A DNA stretch of 16,078 nucleotides from Akkermansiaceae bacterium. GTDB lineage: Bacteria > Verrucomicrobiota > Verrucomicrobiia > Verrucomicrobiales > Akkermansiaceae. The DNA lies in contig JAQGPE010000299.1 in assembly GCA_028293225.1 (NCBI GenBank), forward strand, positions 1 to 16,078. Direction: 5' to 3'. The notes under the pieces are model-generated. The model saw only the letters and a program-made list of their open reading frames with translations, searched no databases and was not told the DNA's origin. Made by a program: the position numbers and the translations under genes. Positions 7,572-16,078 of this stretch are shown one piece after another; positions within the stretch are counted from its first letter, which is position 1, and each line of letters begins with the position of its first letter.

Positions 7572-8162
7572 CTAGCGGTCATTCAATCCCTTGCCGGCGA
7601 GGATCTGCGGCCGGCATTTCCCGATCCTTGATGTACGGGTCTTGGATTGTTTGGGCGCGGCGAAATGGAGGATGTAGGCGCGTTGCCGCCCGGGCGTCAG
7701 AGCGTTGAAGGCCGCCTTGAAGTCAGGGTCGTCATCGAACAGCTCCTGAAGTTCTGCCGGAGTGGGCTCCGGAGTCGTTTTGAATTCGACTTCGAGGCCG
7801 GCTTTCTCCGCCGCGATGGCCTCCCGGATGTAGACCTTCACGAGCGGTTCGAGCTCGGAGATCTCCTCGACACTGCCGAATCGCAACTGCCGTGCGGCCT
7901 GGGTGTTCTCGCCGGGCTTTTGCAGCAGGCCGTCCCGGTCCTTCAGCAGGGCGCCTTTGCAGAACATCAGTGCGCAGTAGTCCTTGAAGCCCTGGATGAT
8001 CAGGATGTTGCTGTCCTGAAAGGTGTAGCAGGGCTTGCCCCACTTCAGTTCCTCGGTCAGCGGGCCGGAGCCGAGAGCGATTTCCCTCAGCTTCACGGAC
8101 TCTTCGCGCCATTTTGCGGTCCTGCTCAGATAGGCATCTACCTTGGGATTGGTTGAATTCAT
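7572..8162 (-). CDS. YdeI/OmpD-associated family protein (DUF1801-like)
   Basis: A 196-residue protein with the full pattern of the YdeI/OmpD-associated family: NPKVDAYLSR at the start, a DUF1801-type LKWGKPCYTF block near residue 40, CALMFCKGALLKD, ARQLRF, YIREAIAAEKAG, and the C-terminal signature LTPGRQRAYILHF followed by KSKTR-like residues and ending GKGLNDR. The family is cytoplasmic. It has been linked by name to bacteriocin protection and OmpD, but its biochemical role is not settled. The start at 8162 fits the point where family similarity begins; an in-frame ATG at 8270 adds 36 residues that look unrelated, although AGGAG lies about 14 bp before that ATG. It follows the sigma-factor pair on the same strand after 125 bp and may be co-transcribed with it. 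Confidence 0.88.
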   Translation of the reverse strand: MNSTNPKVDAYLSRTAKWREESVKLREIALGSGPLTEELKWGKPCYTFQDSNILIIQGFKDYCALMFCKGALLKDRDGLLQKPGENTQAARQLRFGSVEEISELEPLVKVYIREAIAAEKAGLEVEFKTTPEPTPAELQELFDDDPDFKAAFNALTPGRQRAYILHFAAPKQSKTRTSRIGKCRPQILAGKGLNDR

Positions 8163-8287
8163 TGTGAAGAGGCTCAGGAAGAAAGGGAGAGTGGGTTTGC
8201 CGGAGGCGGTGGGAATGCCGCCACTTTCCGGCTGATACAGCACCGCCGGGCGGATGTCGATTTCCGGCATCGTGATGCCAGGCTCTC

Positions 8288-9607
8288 CTATCTCCGCTTT
8301 CCCGTGACCTCACGCAGCGCGGTCAGGTCCTTCCAGGCTTCGATCTCACCTTCGCTCCAGCCGGTGAAATCCTGCCGCCCGCCTTGGTCTGCGAGGCTCA
8401 AAGCATTGCATGCCGCGGCGATGGCCTTCTGCCTTTTTATCGCAGGGAACTTCTTCATCCACTCGAACGCCTGGACCGGGTCGATGGCCGCCAATCCGGC
8501 AGCATAGCTTTTCACGACATCATCCGAATCTTTTTCGGGAAGAGTTTCCATCCACTCCCGGCAGGCTTCCGGATCCTTCGGCATCCACTCGCTCACCAGG
8601 CTCGCTAACAATCCCTCACGGGCTGCCGACGGCATGTCCGCGGCAAGCCGGTCGGCCGCTTCACGCCGTTCTTCCGGCGGCAGGTCTGGCCAGGTTCGCA
8701 TGCGATCGTTCAGAAGGAGCTTGCCGACCAGCGAGTGGTAGGGCGACCGGGCGAAATCCTTCGGGTCCAGCTTCCGCCAGCGCTCCAGCAGGGGCTGCGC
8801 GAATTGATCACCCTCACGGGGAACATCCGGCTTGGTTTCCTGGAGAAGATCGAACGCCAGCAGCGCTTCCTTCACCTGCTCCACCGTTTCCAGAAGGTTC
8901 GCATACTCTGCATCGCCGCTGCCCGACACATGCCACTTCAGGAGAACCTGGAAGGCCAGGTGTGGTGAATCTCTGAGCAGGCACTTGGTCGTCATCTCAT
9001 ACCATTCCCCAGACGACAGGAGCGGCTGTTCGCTCGCCTCTTTCTGCGCCTGGGTCGGGTGGCCTGTGCGGACGTCGGGATCGGCCGGGATCCGGTCCAG
9101 CACCCAGTTTCCGAACTGCTTCGGATCGTGATACGCCCAGGCCGCGCTGATCTGGCGGAATGCCTCATCCCAGACTTGGTCGTAACCGACCTGGTTTTCA
9201 CCGAAGGGTATCCTCCCGTCGCGAAAGCGCCGCCATGCCCACTTCACCGCCGCCTCGCCATCGTTGTCCGCCCAGCGGATCAGGAGCACCTGTGCTGCCA
9301 GTGTGAGGTGGTGGCTTTGAACCGGTGAAGTGATTTCCAGTGCGGCCGGGACATCTGCCAGCGGAATTTCGCTCAGCCGCCGGCAGGCTTCCAGGCGGAT
9401 TGCGCCTTCCGGGGCTTTTTCCACCCCGTCGATCAGGCTCTGCAGCTTCTCCTGCGGCCAGTGGGGAGGTTCATTCACCAGCGTCGCCGGAGGAGAGGCG
9501 GCAGCCGGTGAATGACTGGCCGGTTCCGGCCAGAACAGGGTCCAGCCTGCGGCAGTGAGCGCGCAGGATGCCGCGAAAGCCGCGGCCTTTTTCGTCGGAA
9601 GTCTCAT
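8288..9607 (-). CDS. Membrane-anchored helical repeat protein, coupled to the sigma-factor fusion
   Basis: A 439-residue protein without a recognised catalytic domain. A basic start (MRLPTKK) and hydrophobic stretch (about 8-26) make a signal anchor, followed by a Pro/Ala/Ser linker (28-46) and an all-helical body. A W/DP motif returns through the body: RWADNDGEAAVKW (111-123), AWAYHDPKQFGNW (156-168), RWRKLDPKDF (277-286), EWMPKDPEACREW (340-352) and GLAAIDPVQAFEW (371-383). This suggests a solenoid of helical hairpins, probably outside the cytoplasm. Its ATG overlaps the TGA of the upstream sigma-factor gene in an ATGA junction and has AGGA 6 bp before it, the only clear ribosome binding site among the window's genes, so the two are translationally coupled. 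The same motif occurs in the sigma factor's tail. It may be an interaction partner; that is inference. Confidence 0.75.
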   Translation of the reverse strand: MRLPTKKAAAFAASCALTAAGWTLFWPEPASHSPAAASPPATLVNEPPHWPQEKLQSLIDGVEKAPEGAIRLEACRRLSEIPLADVPAALEITSPVQSHHLTLAAQVLLIRWADNDGEAAVKWAWRRFRDGRIPFGENQVGYDQVWDEAFRQISAAWAYHDPKQFGNWVLDRIPADPDVRTGHPTQAQKEASEQPLLSSGEWYEMTTKCLLRDSPHLAFQVLLKWHVSGSGDAEYANLLETVEQVKEALLAFDLLQETKPDVPREGDQFAQPLLERWRKLDPKDFARSPYHSLVGKLLLNDRMRTWPDLPPEERREAADRLAADMPSAAREGLLASLVSEWMPKDPEACREWMETLPEKDSDDVVKSYAAGLAAIDPVQAFEWMKKFPAIKRQKAIAAACNALSLADQGGRQDFTGWSEGEIEAWKDLTALREVTGKRR

Positions 9608-11691
9608 GGCGAGTCCTGGAGCATGGTTCGGAATTCTTCGGCCAGGTCCTCAGGCAGGCCGGGGTTGGCGGGGACCTCTATCACCTGCTTCACCGGGGAC
9701 TCCAGCAGCATTCGCCGGAAGGTTCCCCGGCTTAGCCGCAGGCGCTGTTCCGGATCGCTGAGCCGGGACGCCCACAGCAGCGGCGCCAGGCCGTGGAGCG
9801 GGGACTCGTGTCCGCCGAAGACGACGTACATGCCGTCCTGTTCGGCGATTTTCTCCTTCAGCAGATCGTCCAGTTCCAGTTCATCCCGGTGAGCGTCGAT
9901 GAACTCGAGAGCCAGGCTCTGACCAGTGGCTCCGGATTCCACCAAAGACTCGCCGATCTGCTGCAGCGCCTCCCTGCGTAGCAGTCCCGCGGCCAGCCCG
10001 TTTTGCAGTGCCGGGTCGATCAACCGGTCGAGTGGCGACGTCCCGTCCGATGGCTTGATCGCGCTGCTTCCGGAAGCTTTCAGCTCCAGCGCAATCAATT
10101 CCAGATCGAAGTTTTCGAGCGGGGTCAGCGTCGATTTCAGCTTCTCCAGTTCGCCGGGGAAATAACGCGTGCGCGCTTTCCAGAAGGCGTGCGCTATTTT
10201 CCGAACGTGCGCGGCGTCTGGCAGTCCCCGCAGGGCACGATAGAATCTGATGGCCTTGTCGCTGGTGATCCCGTTGTTGGGCGAAGAAAAAGATCCTCCC
10301 GCCACCTCTGCGAGCACTTCGAGCCTGGAGGCCGGATCGGGAATCGCAGCGGCAAACCGGAAGGCTTCTTCCTGCCGGTCCCTTCCGATCAGCCAGTTCA
10401 TCGTCGTCAGCGCCATGGAGTTCCGGAAGGTGGTCTCTGAACTCTGCCCCTTGAGGTTCTCGTTGGACCATTCCCGCAGCAGCCATTTTTGGGCCGCTGA
10501 GGGATCTTCCCCCATCCACCGGTAGTGTATATGGACGATCAGATTGCTGCTTCCATCGGGGTCTATCTGTCGGGAGAGATTGTTGTCGAAGGCGCAGGTC
10601 GCCGCCGCATCCGGATCGTACTTCACCCAGCGATCAAGCAAGGGCGTGTAGCTGGCTTTTTTCTCATCCAGGCTCAGCCGGTCCGCTGCCAGTGCGAAAA
10701 ATTCGGGAGCCTTGTCCAGAGAGATCGACTCAAGCAACAGCGCCATCCGCATCTGGGTCAGCACATGCGCCGGGCCGGCCTTCAGTTTCTTGATTTCCAC
10801 GATCAACTGCTCGGCGGAGAGATATCCCGGCACCGGCTTCAGGTAGACCGGATCCAGCGGTTCGCGTTTTACGGTGGCTGTCGTAATTGGTGGATGGATA
10901 GTGGTGGCGATGGCGGCCTCCCGGCTCCGGGAGGCCGCCATCGTTCCGGCCGCCGCTGATGTCATGAGCAGTCCGGCAAGAAAGGATTTGAGCAGCGGAG
11001 CCAATGCGGCGAGGCCGCTGGCGGGGGCAGCCCTCAGAGCGTTCGCAGCCACCCGGGAGATGACGGCTTCCGGCACGGCGGTCGTTGCTGCCATCCCGGA
11101 CATCGTGCTGCCCAGCGAGGCCGCACCGCCGGTGGTGAGCACGCCGTTTTTCCGCAGGATCGCCGCCAGCTTTTCCAGCGCGCGGCCGACCCGCTTGCGG
11201 GCAGCCTCCTCGGTGATGCCCTGCGAGGCGCCGACCCGCTTGTAGTCGTGGCTTTCGAAATACCGCAGCACCAGCGCGTCCCGGTCCGCTCCCGGCAGCG
11301 CCAGCAGCGCCCGGTCCATTTCTTCGCGGATCTCCGGGGACGAAAAGCTTTCACCCGGTCCGGTGGATTGCGAGGAAGTCATGGCCTCCATCGCCACCAG
11401 TTCCCGTTTCCGGCGCCGGCTTTCCGCCCGCACATGATTCGCCGCCCGGCGGCAGGTCTGGCGATACAGCCACCCGGCCAGCACGACGTTTCCCAGGATA
11501 GGGGCTTTGCGGACCAGTTGGGTGAAGACTTCCTGCATCACATCCTGCGCCGCCGCCCGGTCGCCGCCTAGTTTCCGCAGCGCGGTGCCATAGACGATGC
11601 CCGAGTGCTGCCGGACCAGCTCGCGGAAGGCCGCCTCCGACCGTTCCTCCGAGTATCGCCGCAGCAGTTCGCCCGATTCATCCCGCATCAT
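9604..11691 (-). CDS. ECF sigma factor fused to a membrane segment and a long helical C-terminal domain
   Basis: A 695-residue fusion. Region 2 of an ECF sigma factor covers about 14-95 (EAAFRELVRQHSGIVYGTAL, then QDVMQEVFTQLVRKA). Region 4 covers about 124-180 (ALLALPGADRDALVLRYFES, then GITEEAARKRVGRALEKL), a helix-turn-helix for the -35 element. A plain ECF factor would end near 190. Here an Ala/Gly-rich stretch follows with a likely transmembrane helix (about 226-253), then some 430 residues of helical sequence that include RWVKYDPDAAATC (354-366) and RWMGEDPSAAQKW (391-403). Planctomycetes and Verrucomicrobia are known to carry ECF factors with such C-terminal extensions. The likely meaning is a membrane-tethered sigma factor whose outer domain senses a signal, with no separate anti-sigma factor. 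The gene starts at tandem ATGs (11691/11688) with no Shine-Dalgarno and heads a coupled pair. Confidence 0.88.
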   Translation of the reverse strand: MMRDESGELLRRYSEERSEAAFRELVRQHSGIVYGTALRKLGGDRAAAQDVMQEVFTQLVRKAPILGNVVLAGWLYRQTCRRAANHVRAESRRRKRELVAMEAMTSSQSTGPGESFSSPEIREEMDRALLALPGADRDALVLRYFESHDYKRVGASQGITEEAARKRVGRALEKLAAILRKNGVLTTGGAASLGSTMSGMAATTAVPEAVISRVAANALRAAPASGLAALAPLLKSFLAGLLMTSAAAGTMAASRSREAAIATTIHPPITTATVKREPLDPVYLKPVPGYLSAEQLIVEIKKLKAGPAHVLTQMRMALLLESISLDKAPEFFALAADRLSLDEKKASYTPLLDRWVKYDPDAAATCAFDNNLSRQIDPDGSSNLIVHIHYRWMGEDPSAAQKWLLREWSNENLKGQSSETTFRNSMALTTMNWLIGRDRQEEAFRFAAAIPDPASRLEVLAEVAGGSFSSPNNGITSDKAIRFYRALRGLPDAAHVRKIAHAFWKARTRYFPGELEKLKSTLTPLENFDLELIALELKASGSSAIKPSDGTSPLDRLIDPALQNGLAAGLLRREALQQIGESLVESGATGQSLALEFIDAHRDELELDDLLKEKIAEQDGMYVVFGGHESPLHGLAPLLWASRLSDPEQRLRLSRGTFRRMLLESPVKQVIEVPANPGLPEDLAEEFRTMLQDSP

Positions 11692-11790
11692 GCCAGAAAG
11701 ACACCGCAGCGCCGGGAAAGCGGACAGAATTTTTCAGGCAATTTTCGCCACGGAGCGATCGACCAAGATGCTCAATTCGGAGCTTGTCGC

Positions 11791-12189
11791 TCATTTCCTT
11801 TTCCACTCGCGGACCTTCAATCCTTTCACTCTCTTGAATTCCGAGACGTTGCCGGTTACCAGGGTCGCATCCATGCACCTGGCCTGGGCGGCGATCAGAA
11901 GATCGAGTGGTCCGATGGAGATGCCCTTGGCTTCCAGCGCTGCGCGGATGTCGGCATAGTGAAGAGCCGCTTCCATGGTGAATTCTGCGAGTTGGAACAA
12001 ACCCAGGAAAGCTTCCAGGCGAGCTGCCTGATGAGGGTGGGTTTTCAGGTTTTTCTTCACTCCGGTCCAGAGCTCCGCCGCGACAATCACGGGGATTCCG
12101 GTGTCAGCGGGATCAGGCAATTGATCCAGACCGGACTGATTGCGAAGGATTGGAATGCAGGCGCTGGTATCCAAGAGGAAGGAGGCCAA
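11791..12189 (-). CDS. vapC: VapC-like PIN-domain toxin (ribonuclease)
   Basis: A 132-residue PIN-domain protein with the expected acidic residues: Asp7 in FLLDTSACI, Glu39 in AAELWTG, Asp96 in GPLDLLIAA, and the C-terminal TGNVSEFKRVKGLKV block, where the usual NxxEF pattern is intact. VapC proteins are Mg-dependent RNases that cut tRNA or other structured RNA and stop translation until bound by their antitoxin; the target cannot be read from this sequence. The start is taken as TTG at 12189, since FLLDT must lie at the N-terminus and no ATG is available; no Shine-Dalgarno precedes it, which suggests translation depends on that of the antitoxin gene 14 bp upstream. The active site appears complete, so the toxin should be functional. 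Confidence 0.9.
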   Translation of the reverse strand: MASFLLDTSACIPILRNQSGLDQLPDPADTGIPVIVAAELWTGVKKNLKTHPHQAARLEAFLGLFQLAEFTMEAALHYADIRAALEAKGISIGPLDLLIAAQARCMDATLVTGNVSEFKRVKGLKVREWKRK

Positions 12190-12203
12190 CGTCGTCGGCG
12201 GGT

Positions 12204-12458
12204 TCAGAATTCGGGGATCGGCCGCTCATGCTGCTGAGGGCGGGGAGGAGGCTCGGGGAAATCCTCCGGGCCCGGAAAACGCTCGGCCAAATAGCTGGCG
12301 ATCTCCGTGAAGGTGCCGAATTTCGGGATAGGCACCGGCTTGAGAATCACTTCCTCGCCATGGCGCTCGATCAGGACCTCGGAACCCTCGAAGCGGAATG
12401 CCTTGGGGAGCCGGACAGCCTGGCTGCCGCCATGCTGGAAGATCTTCGCGGTCGTCAT
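12204..12458 (-). CDS. vapB: VapB/VagC-like AbrB-type antitoxin
   Basis: An 84-residue antitoxin. Residues 1-43 form a swapped-hairpin AbrB/SpoVT DNA-binding domain of the VagC type (MTTAKIFQHGGSQAVRLPKA, then SEVLIERHGEEVILKP). Residues 48-84 form the toxin-binding tail, which is Pro-rich and acidic (FPGPEDFPEPPPRP). It should neutralise the PIN toxin encoded just downstream and, alone or with it, repress their shared promoter. The inverted repeat and promoter lie immediately before its ATG. That ATG is only 6 bp beyond the -10 element, so the mRNA is probably leaderless. Confidence 0.92.
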   Translation of the reverse strand: MTTAKIFQHGGSQAVRLPKAFRFEGSEVLIERHGEEVILKPVPIPKFGTFTEIASYLAERFPGPEDFPEPPPRPQQHERPIPEF

Positions 12459-12477
12459 AGCTACGTTATATAGCTAT
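12457..12477. promoter_or_regulatory. Inverted-repeat operator over the vapBC promoter
   Basis: ATAGCTA (12457-12463) and TAGCTAT (12471-12477) are perfect 7-bp inverted arms around a 7-bp spacer. The repeat covers the -10 element, the predicted transcription start and the first two bases of the antitoxin start codon. Toxin-antitoxin operons of this class are usually repressed by binding at such repeats. Confidence 0.6.
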
Positions 12478-12493
12478 TTCCGACAGCAATCAA
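12465..12493 (-). promoter_or_regulatory. vapBC promoter
   Basis: On the minus strand, TTGATT (12488-12493) and TATAAC (12465-12470) are separated by exactly 17 bp, with 4/6 and 5/6 matches to the sigma-70 consensus. Transcription would start at or within a base or two of the antitoxin ATG at 12458. Confidence 0.6.
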
Positions 12494-12564
12494 GGCTCTG
12501 CATGAAATGCCGGAGCGTCGCAAATCGCCTTGCTGAAATCCCTGAATCCCCGACAACCACGCGC

Positions 12565-13488
12565 GTGATCCGAAAGGCCTTCCTCCCGGGCGCGGGGCTC
12601 GGCACGCGGCTGCGACCGCTGACCGACCTGCTGCCAAAGCCACTGGTGCCGCTGTTCCATCGTCCGCTGATCGAGTGGTCGATGCGGGCCTGCGCGGCCG
12701 CGGGCATCACCGACTTCGCGATCAACACCCACCATCTGCCGGACTGTTGGGAGACCGGCTACGGCCGGCTGGATGTGGACAACTGGTTCACGGGCGACCT
12801 GACCGGCGGCAATGGCCTGCCGGTCCGCGAGGGCCGCTGGGAGGGCCGGCCGGTGCATCTTTTTCACGAGCCGGAGGTGCTCGAAACCGGCGGTGGCATC
12901 AAGAATGCCGAGACCTGGTCGGCGGGAGAAAGCGTACTGGTTCACAATGGCGACATCTACTCGACCCTGCCGCTGGAGCGTCTGTTGGCGGCGCATGAGG
13001 CCTCCGGAAACCCGGTCACGCTGGCGCTGCGCAGCACCGGGCCGCTGCACATCGCTTTCGATGGCGAAAAGGCGGTCGATATCCGCAACCGGCTCGGCCG
13101 CGGCGAGGGCACGCATGCTTTCAGCGGCATCTATTGCTACACCCCGGCGCTGCTGGACCTGATCCCGGCCGGGGAGAAAATTTCCGTGATCCCGGCTTTC
13201 CTGGAGCTGGCGGAGCGCGGCCAGCTTGGCGCGGTGCTGCTGGACGAAGGGGTCTGGTATGATCTGGGCGATGCCGAGAGCTACCTGCGAGCCCACCGCG
13301 AGCTGGATCTGGACCTGGCGATCCATACGCTGGCGAAGGTCGACCCGAGTGCGACGGTCCGCGACAGCGTGGTCAGCGCCCATGCCCGGGTCGGCCCCGG
13401 ATCGGTGGTGGAGGGCTCCGTCCTCTGGCCCGGGGCGGTGGTGAAAGGCGGCGAAGCGGTGGCGTCACGCATTTTATTGCCCGGATAG
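12565..13488 (+). CDS. Sugar-1-phosphate nucleotidyltransferase (MurU/mannose-1-P guanylyltransferase-like)
   Basis: A 307-residue nucleotidyltransferase that joins a sugar 1-phosphate and an NTP to give an NDP-sugar and pyrophosphate. The N-terminal Rossmann-type domain begins with GAGLGTRLRPLT (9-20) and PKP (24-26), which bind the NTP; HNGDIY holds the metal-binding Asp130, and WYDLGDAESYLRAH (Asp233) is typical of the family. The last 50 or so residues (DPSATVRDSVVSAHARVGPG and on) look like left-handed beta-helix hexapeptide repeats, which short MurU proteins lack. GTG at 12565 is preferred because family similarity starts there; ATG at 12502 would add 21 unlike residues. Sugar and base cannot be fixed from sequence. 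The kinase gene downstream, as in the amgK-murU pair of peptidoglycan recycling, suggests N-acetylmuramate 1-phosphate as one candidate. Confidence 0.88.
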   Translation: MIRKAFLPGAGLGTRLRPLTDLLPKPLVPLFHRPLIEWSMRACAAAGITDFAINTHHLPDCWETGYGRLDVDNWFTGDLTGGNGLPVREGRWEGRPVHLFHEPEVLETGGGIKNAETWSAGESVLVHNGDIYSTLPLERLLAAHEASGNPVTLALRSTGPLHIAFDGEKAVDIRNRLGRGEGTHAFSGIYCYTPALLDLIPAGEKISVIPAFLELAERGQLGAVLLDEGVWYDLGDAESYLRAHRELDLDLAIHTLAKVDPSATVRDSVVSAHARVGPGSVVEGSVLWPGAVVKGGEAVASRILLPG

Positions 13489-13574
13489 CCCGGACCAGGA
13501 TAAGTTTCCGCTTTCCCGCGGCAGGCTGTTTCAGCTTGTCGCACGGCCTTTTTTTCCAAGAACTTCCGCCCGCG

Positions 13575-14531
13575 ATGCCCACCGACGCGATCCTTCACGC
13601 AAGCCGCCAGTTTCTGGGCGTGGACCCGACGGTCCTGATCACCCTGGTGCCGATCACCAAGGGAGGGTCCGGCCGCACGGTGGTCCGGGTGAAAAGCCCG
13701 GTCCGCGAGCCCTTTATCGGCATCTACTGGACCGACGAACGGCCGGACAGCGATAACTTCCTGCCGGTGGCGAAGTTCCTGAAGGCGACCAAGCTGAATG
13801 TCCCCGAGATTTATCATGAGATCCCGCACCGCCGGGTGGCGCTGGTGCAGGACCTGGGGGATGACGATCTCTATTCCCTGAAGGATGCGCCGTTTTCCGA
13901 GCGGGAACCGTATTATCGCTCGGCGCTGGAGCAACTGGACAAGCTGTTCTACTCGAAAGGGCCGAAGGATTTCGAACTGATGCCGCCTTTCGACGAGGGG
14001 ATGTATGGCTGGGAGCAGGAGTATTTCCTGGATCATTTCGTGGAAGGCATCCTTGGCATGGACGCCACGCCGCTGCGGGAGTCGCCTGAGATGGCGGATC
14101 TGGCCCGGCGGCTGGGCAGCGGGGCGAAGCACCTGGTGCACCGCGATTTCCAGTCGCAGAACCTGCTGCTGAACGGCGGCAAGTCGTGGCTGATCGATTT
14201 CCAGGGCATGCGCCGAGGCCGGCAGGAATACGATATCGCCTCGCTGGTCTACGATCCCTACATGAATCATTCCGCGGAGGAGCGGGAAAAGATCCTGGGC
14301 ATCTGGGAGGACATCGCCGAGGAGCGGCCGCAGGAGACCATTTTCCGCGAATGCGCGACCCAGCGGCTGATGCAGGCGCTCGGGGCGTACGGGAACATTC
14401 TGAAAAAACGCCAGGACGAGTGGTATCGCCAGCACATGCCGGTGGCGGCGAAGCTGCTGGGCGAGGTGACCGCCGGGACCGCACTGGAGTCTGTGTTGGC
14501 CCCGGTGCTGGAGAAAGCGGCGGCCTTGTGA
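13575..14531 (+). CDS. Aminoglycoside phosphotransferase-fold kinase (AmgK-like sugar kinase)
   Basis: A 318-residue kinase of the APH/choline-kinase fold. The N-lobe has a Gly-rich ITKGGSGRTVVRV stretch for ATP. The C-lobe has the catalytic HRDFQSQN (His189, Asp191, Asn196) and the metal-binding Asp208 in LIDFQGMRRG, followed by YDIASLVYDPY. The DFQ rather than DFE form with this last block is typical of AmgK-type sugar kinases, which phosphorylate the anomeric carbon of N-acetylmuramate or N-acetylglucosamine. Its place 86 bp after the nucleotidyltransferase on the same strand fits a two-step pathway: kinase first, then nucleotidyl transfer. ATG at 13575 is preferred; an in-frame TTG at 13536 would add 13 residues. 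No Shine-Dalgarno is seen. The fold is sure; the substrate is inference. Confidence 0.85.
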   Translation: MPTDAILHASRQFLGVDPTVLITLVPITKGGSGRTVVRVKSPVREPFIGIYWTDERPDSDNFLPVAKFLKATKLNVPEIYHEIPHRRVALVQDLGDDDLYSLKDAPFSEREPYYRSALEQLDKLFYSKGPKDFELMPPFDEGMYGWEQEYFLDHFVEGILGMDATPLRESPEMADLARRLGSGAKHLVHRDFQSQNLLLNGGKSWLIDFQGMRRGRQEYDIASLVYDPYMNHSAEEREKILGIWEDIAEERPQETIFRECATQRLMQALGAYGNILKKRQDEWYRQHMPVAAKLLGEVTAGTALESVLAPVLEKAAAL

Positions 14532-14573
14532 TGGGGCATCGACACTCCTGAGCTTTCCCGCTCCCCTAGTGCC

Positions 14574-16078
<1,505 letters not shown>

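Noticed and set aside
12307..12564. Upstream extension of the nucleotidyltransferase frame to 12307
   Set aside because: It would lie antisense over most of the antitoxin gene and its promoter; family similarity starts at 12565.

Overview
The window looks like chromosomal DNA from a GC-rich member of the Verrucomicrobiota, probably near Luteolibacter or Haloferula; this is inferred from gene content, not from a marker gene. The strongest pointers are a secreted beta-propeller/HEAT/cytochrome c protein of the kind expanded in Planctomycetes and Verrucomicrobia, and an ECF sigma factor fused to a membrane segment and a long helical tail. There is no rRNA, tRNA, insertion sequence, prophage or CRISPR array.

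Layout. 1-931 (+): a protein made of two divergent copies of one domain, probably cut at its 5' end by the window edge, followed by a two-way hairpin terminator. 932-2156: gene-poor, with hairpins, an 18-bp perfect palindrome, a possible small basic protein (1706-1849) and two stretches on the minus strand that read like pieces of broken genes. 2157-5177 (-): secreted PVC-type dehydrogenase/cytochrome c protein. 5429-7462 (+): divergent M13 zinc metallopeptidase, closed by a clear terminator. 7572-8162 (-): YdeI/OmpD-associated family protein. 8288-11691 (-): a translationally coupled pair, the sigma-factor fusion followed by a membrane-anchored protein carrying the same W/DP repeat motif. 11791-12458 (-): a vapBC-type toxin-antitoxin pair with a promoter, an inverted-repeat operator and an apparently leaderless antitoxin start. 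12565-16078 (+): sugar-1-phosphate nucleotidyltransferase, a sugar-kinase-like phosphotransferase and a CHASE2-like membrane protein whose C-terminus enters a Pro-Ala/Pro-Glu repeat and leaves the window.

How the genes may work together. The nucleotidyltransferase and kinase look like two successive steps that phosphorylate a sugar at C1 and activate it to an NDP-sugar, as AmgK and MurU do in peptidoglycan recycling. The sigma fusion and its coupled partner look like a membrane-bound signalling pair in which sigma factor and sensor are one polypeptide. The propeller-cytochrome protein and the M13 peptidase both carry signal peptides and should act outside the cytoplasm. Most start codons lack a convincing Shine-Dalgarno sequence; the exception is the coupled start at 9607.
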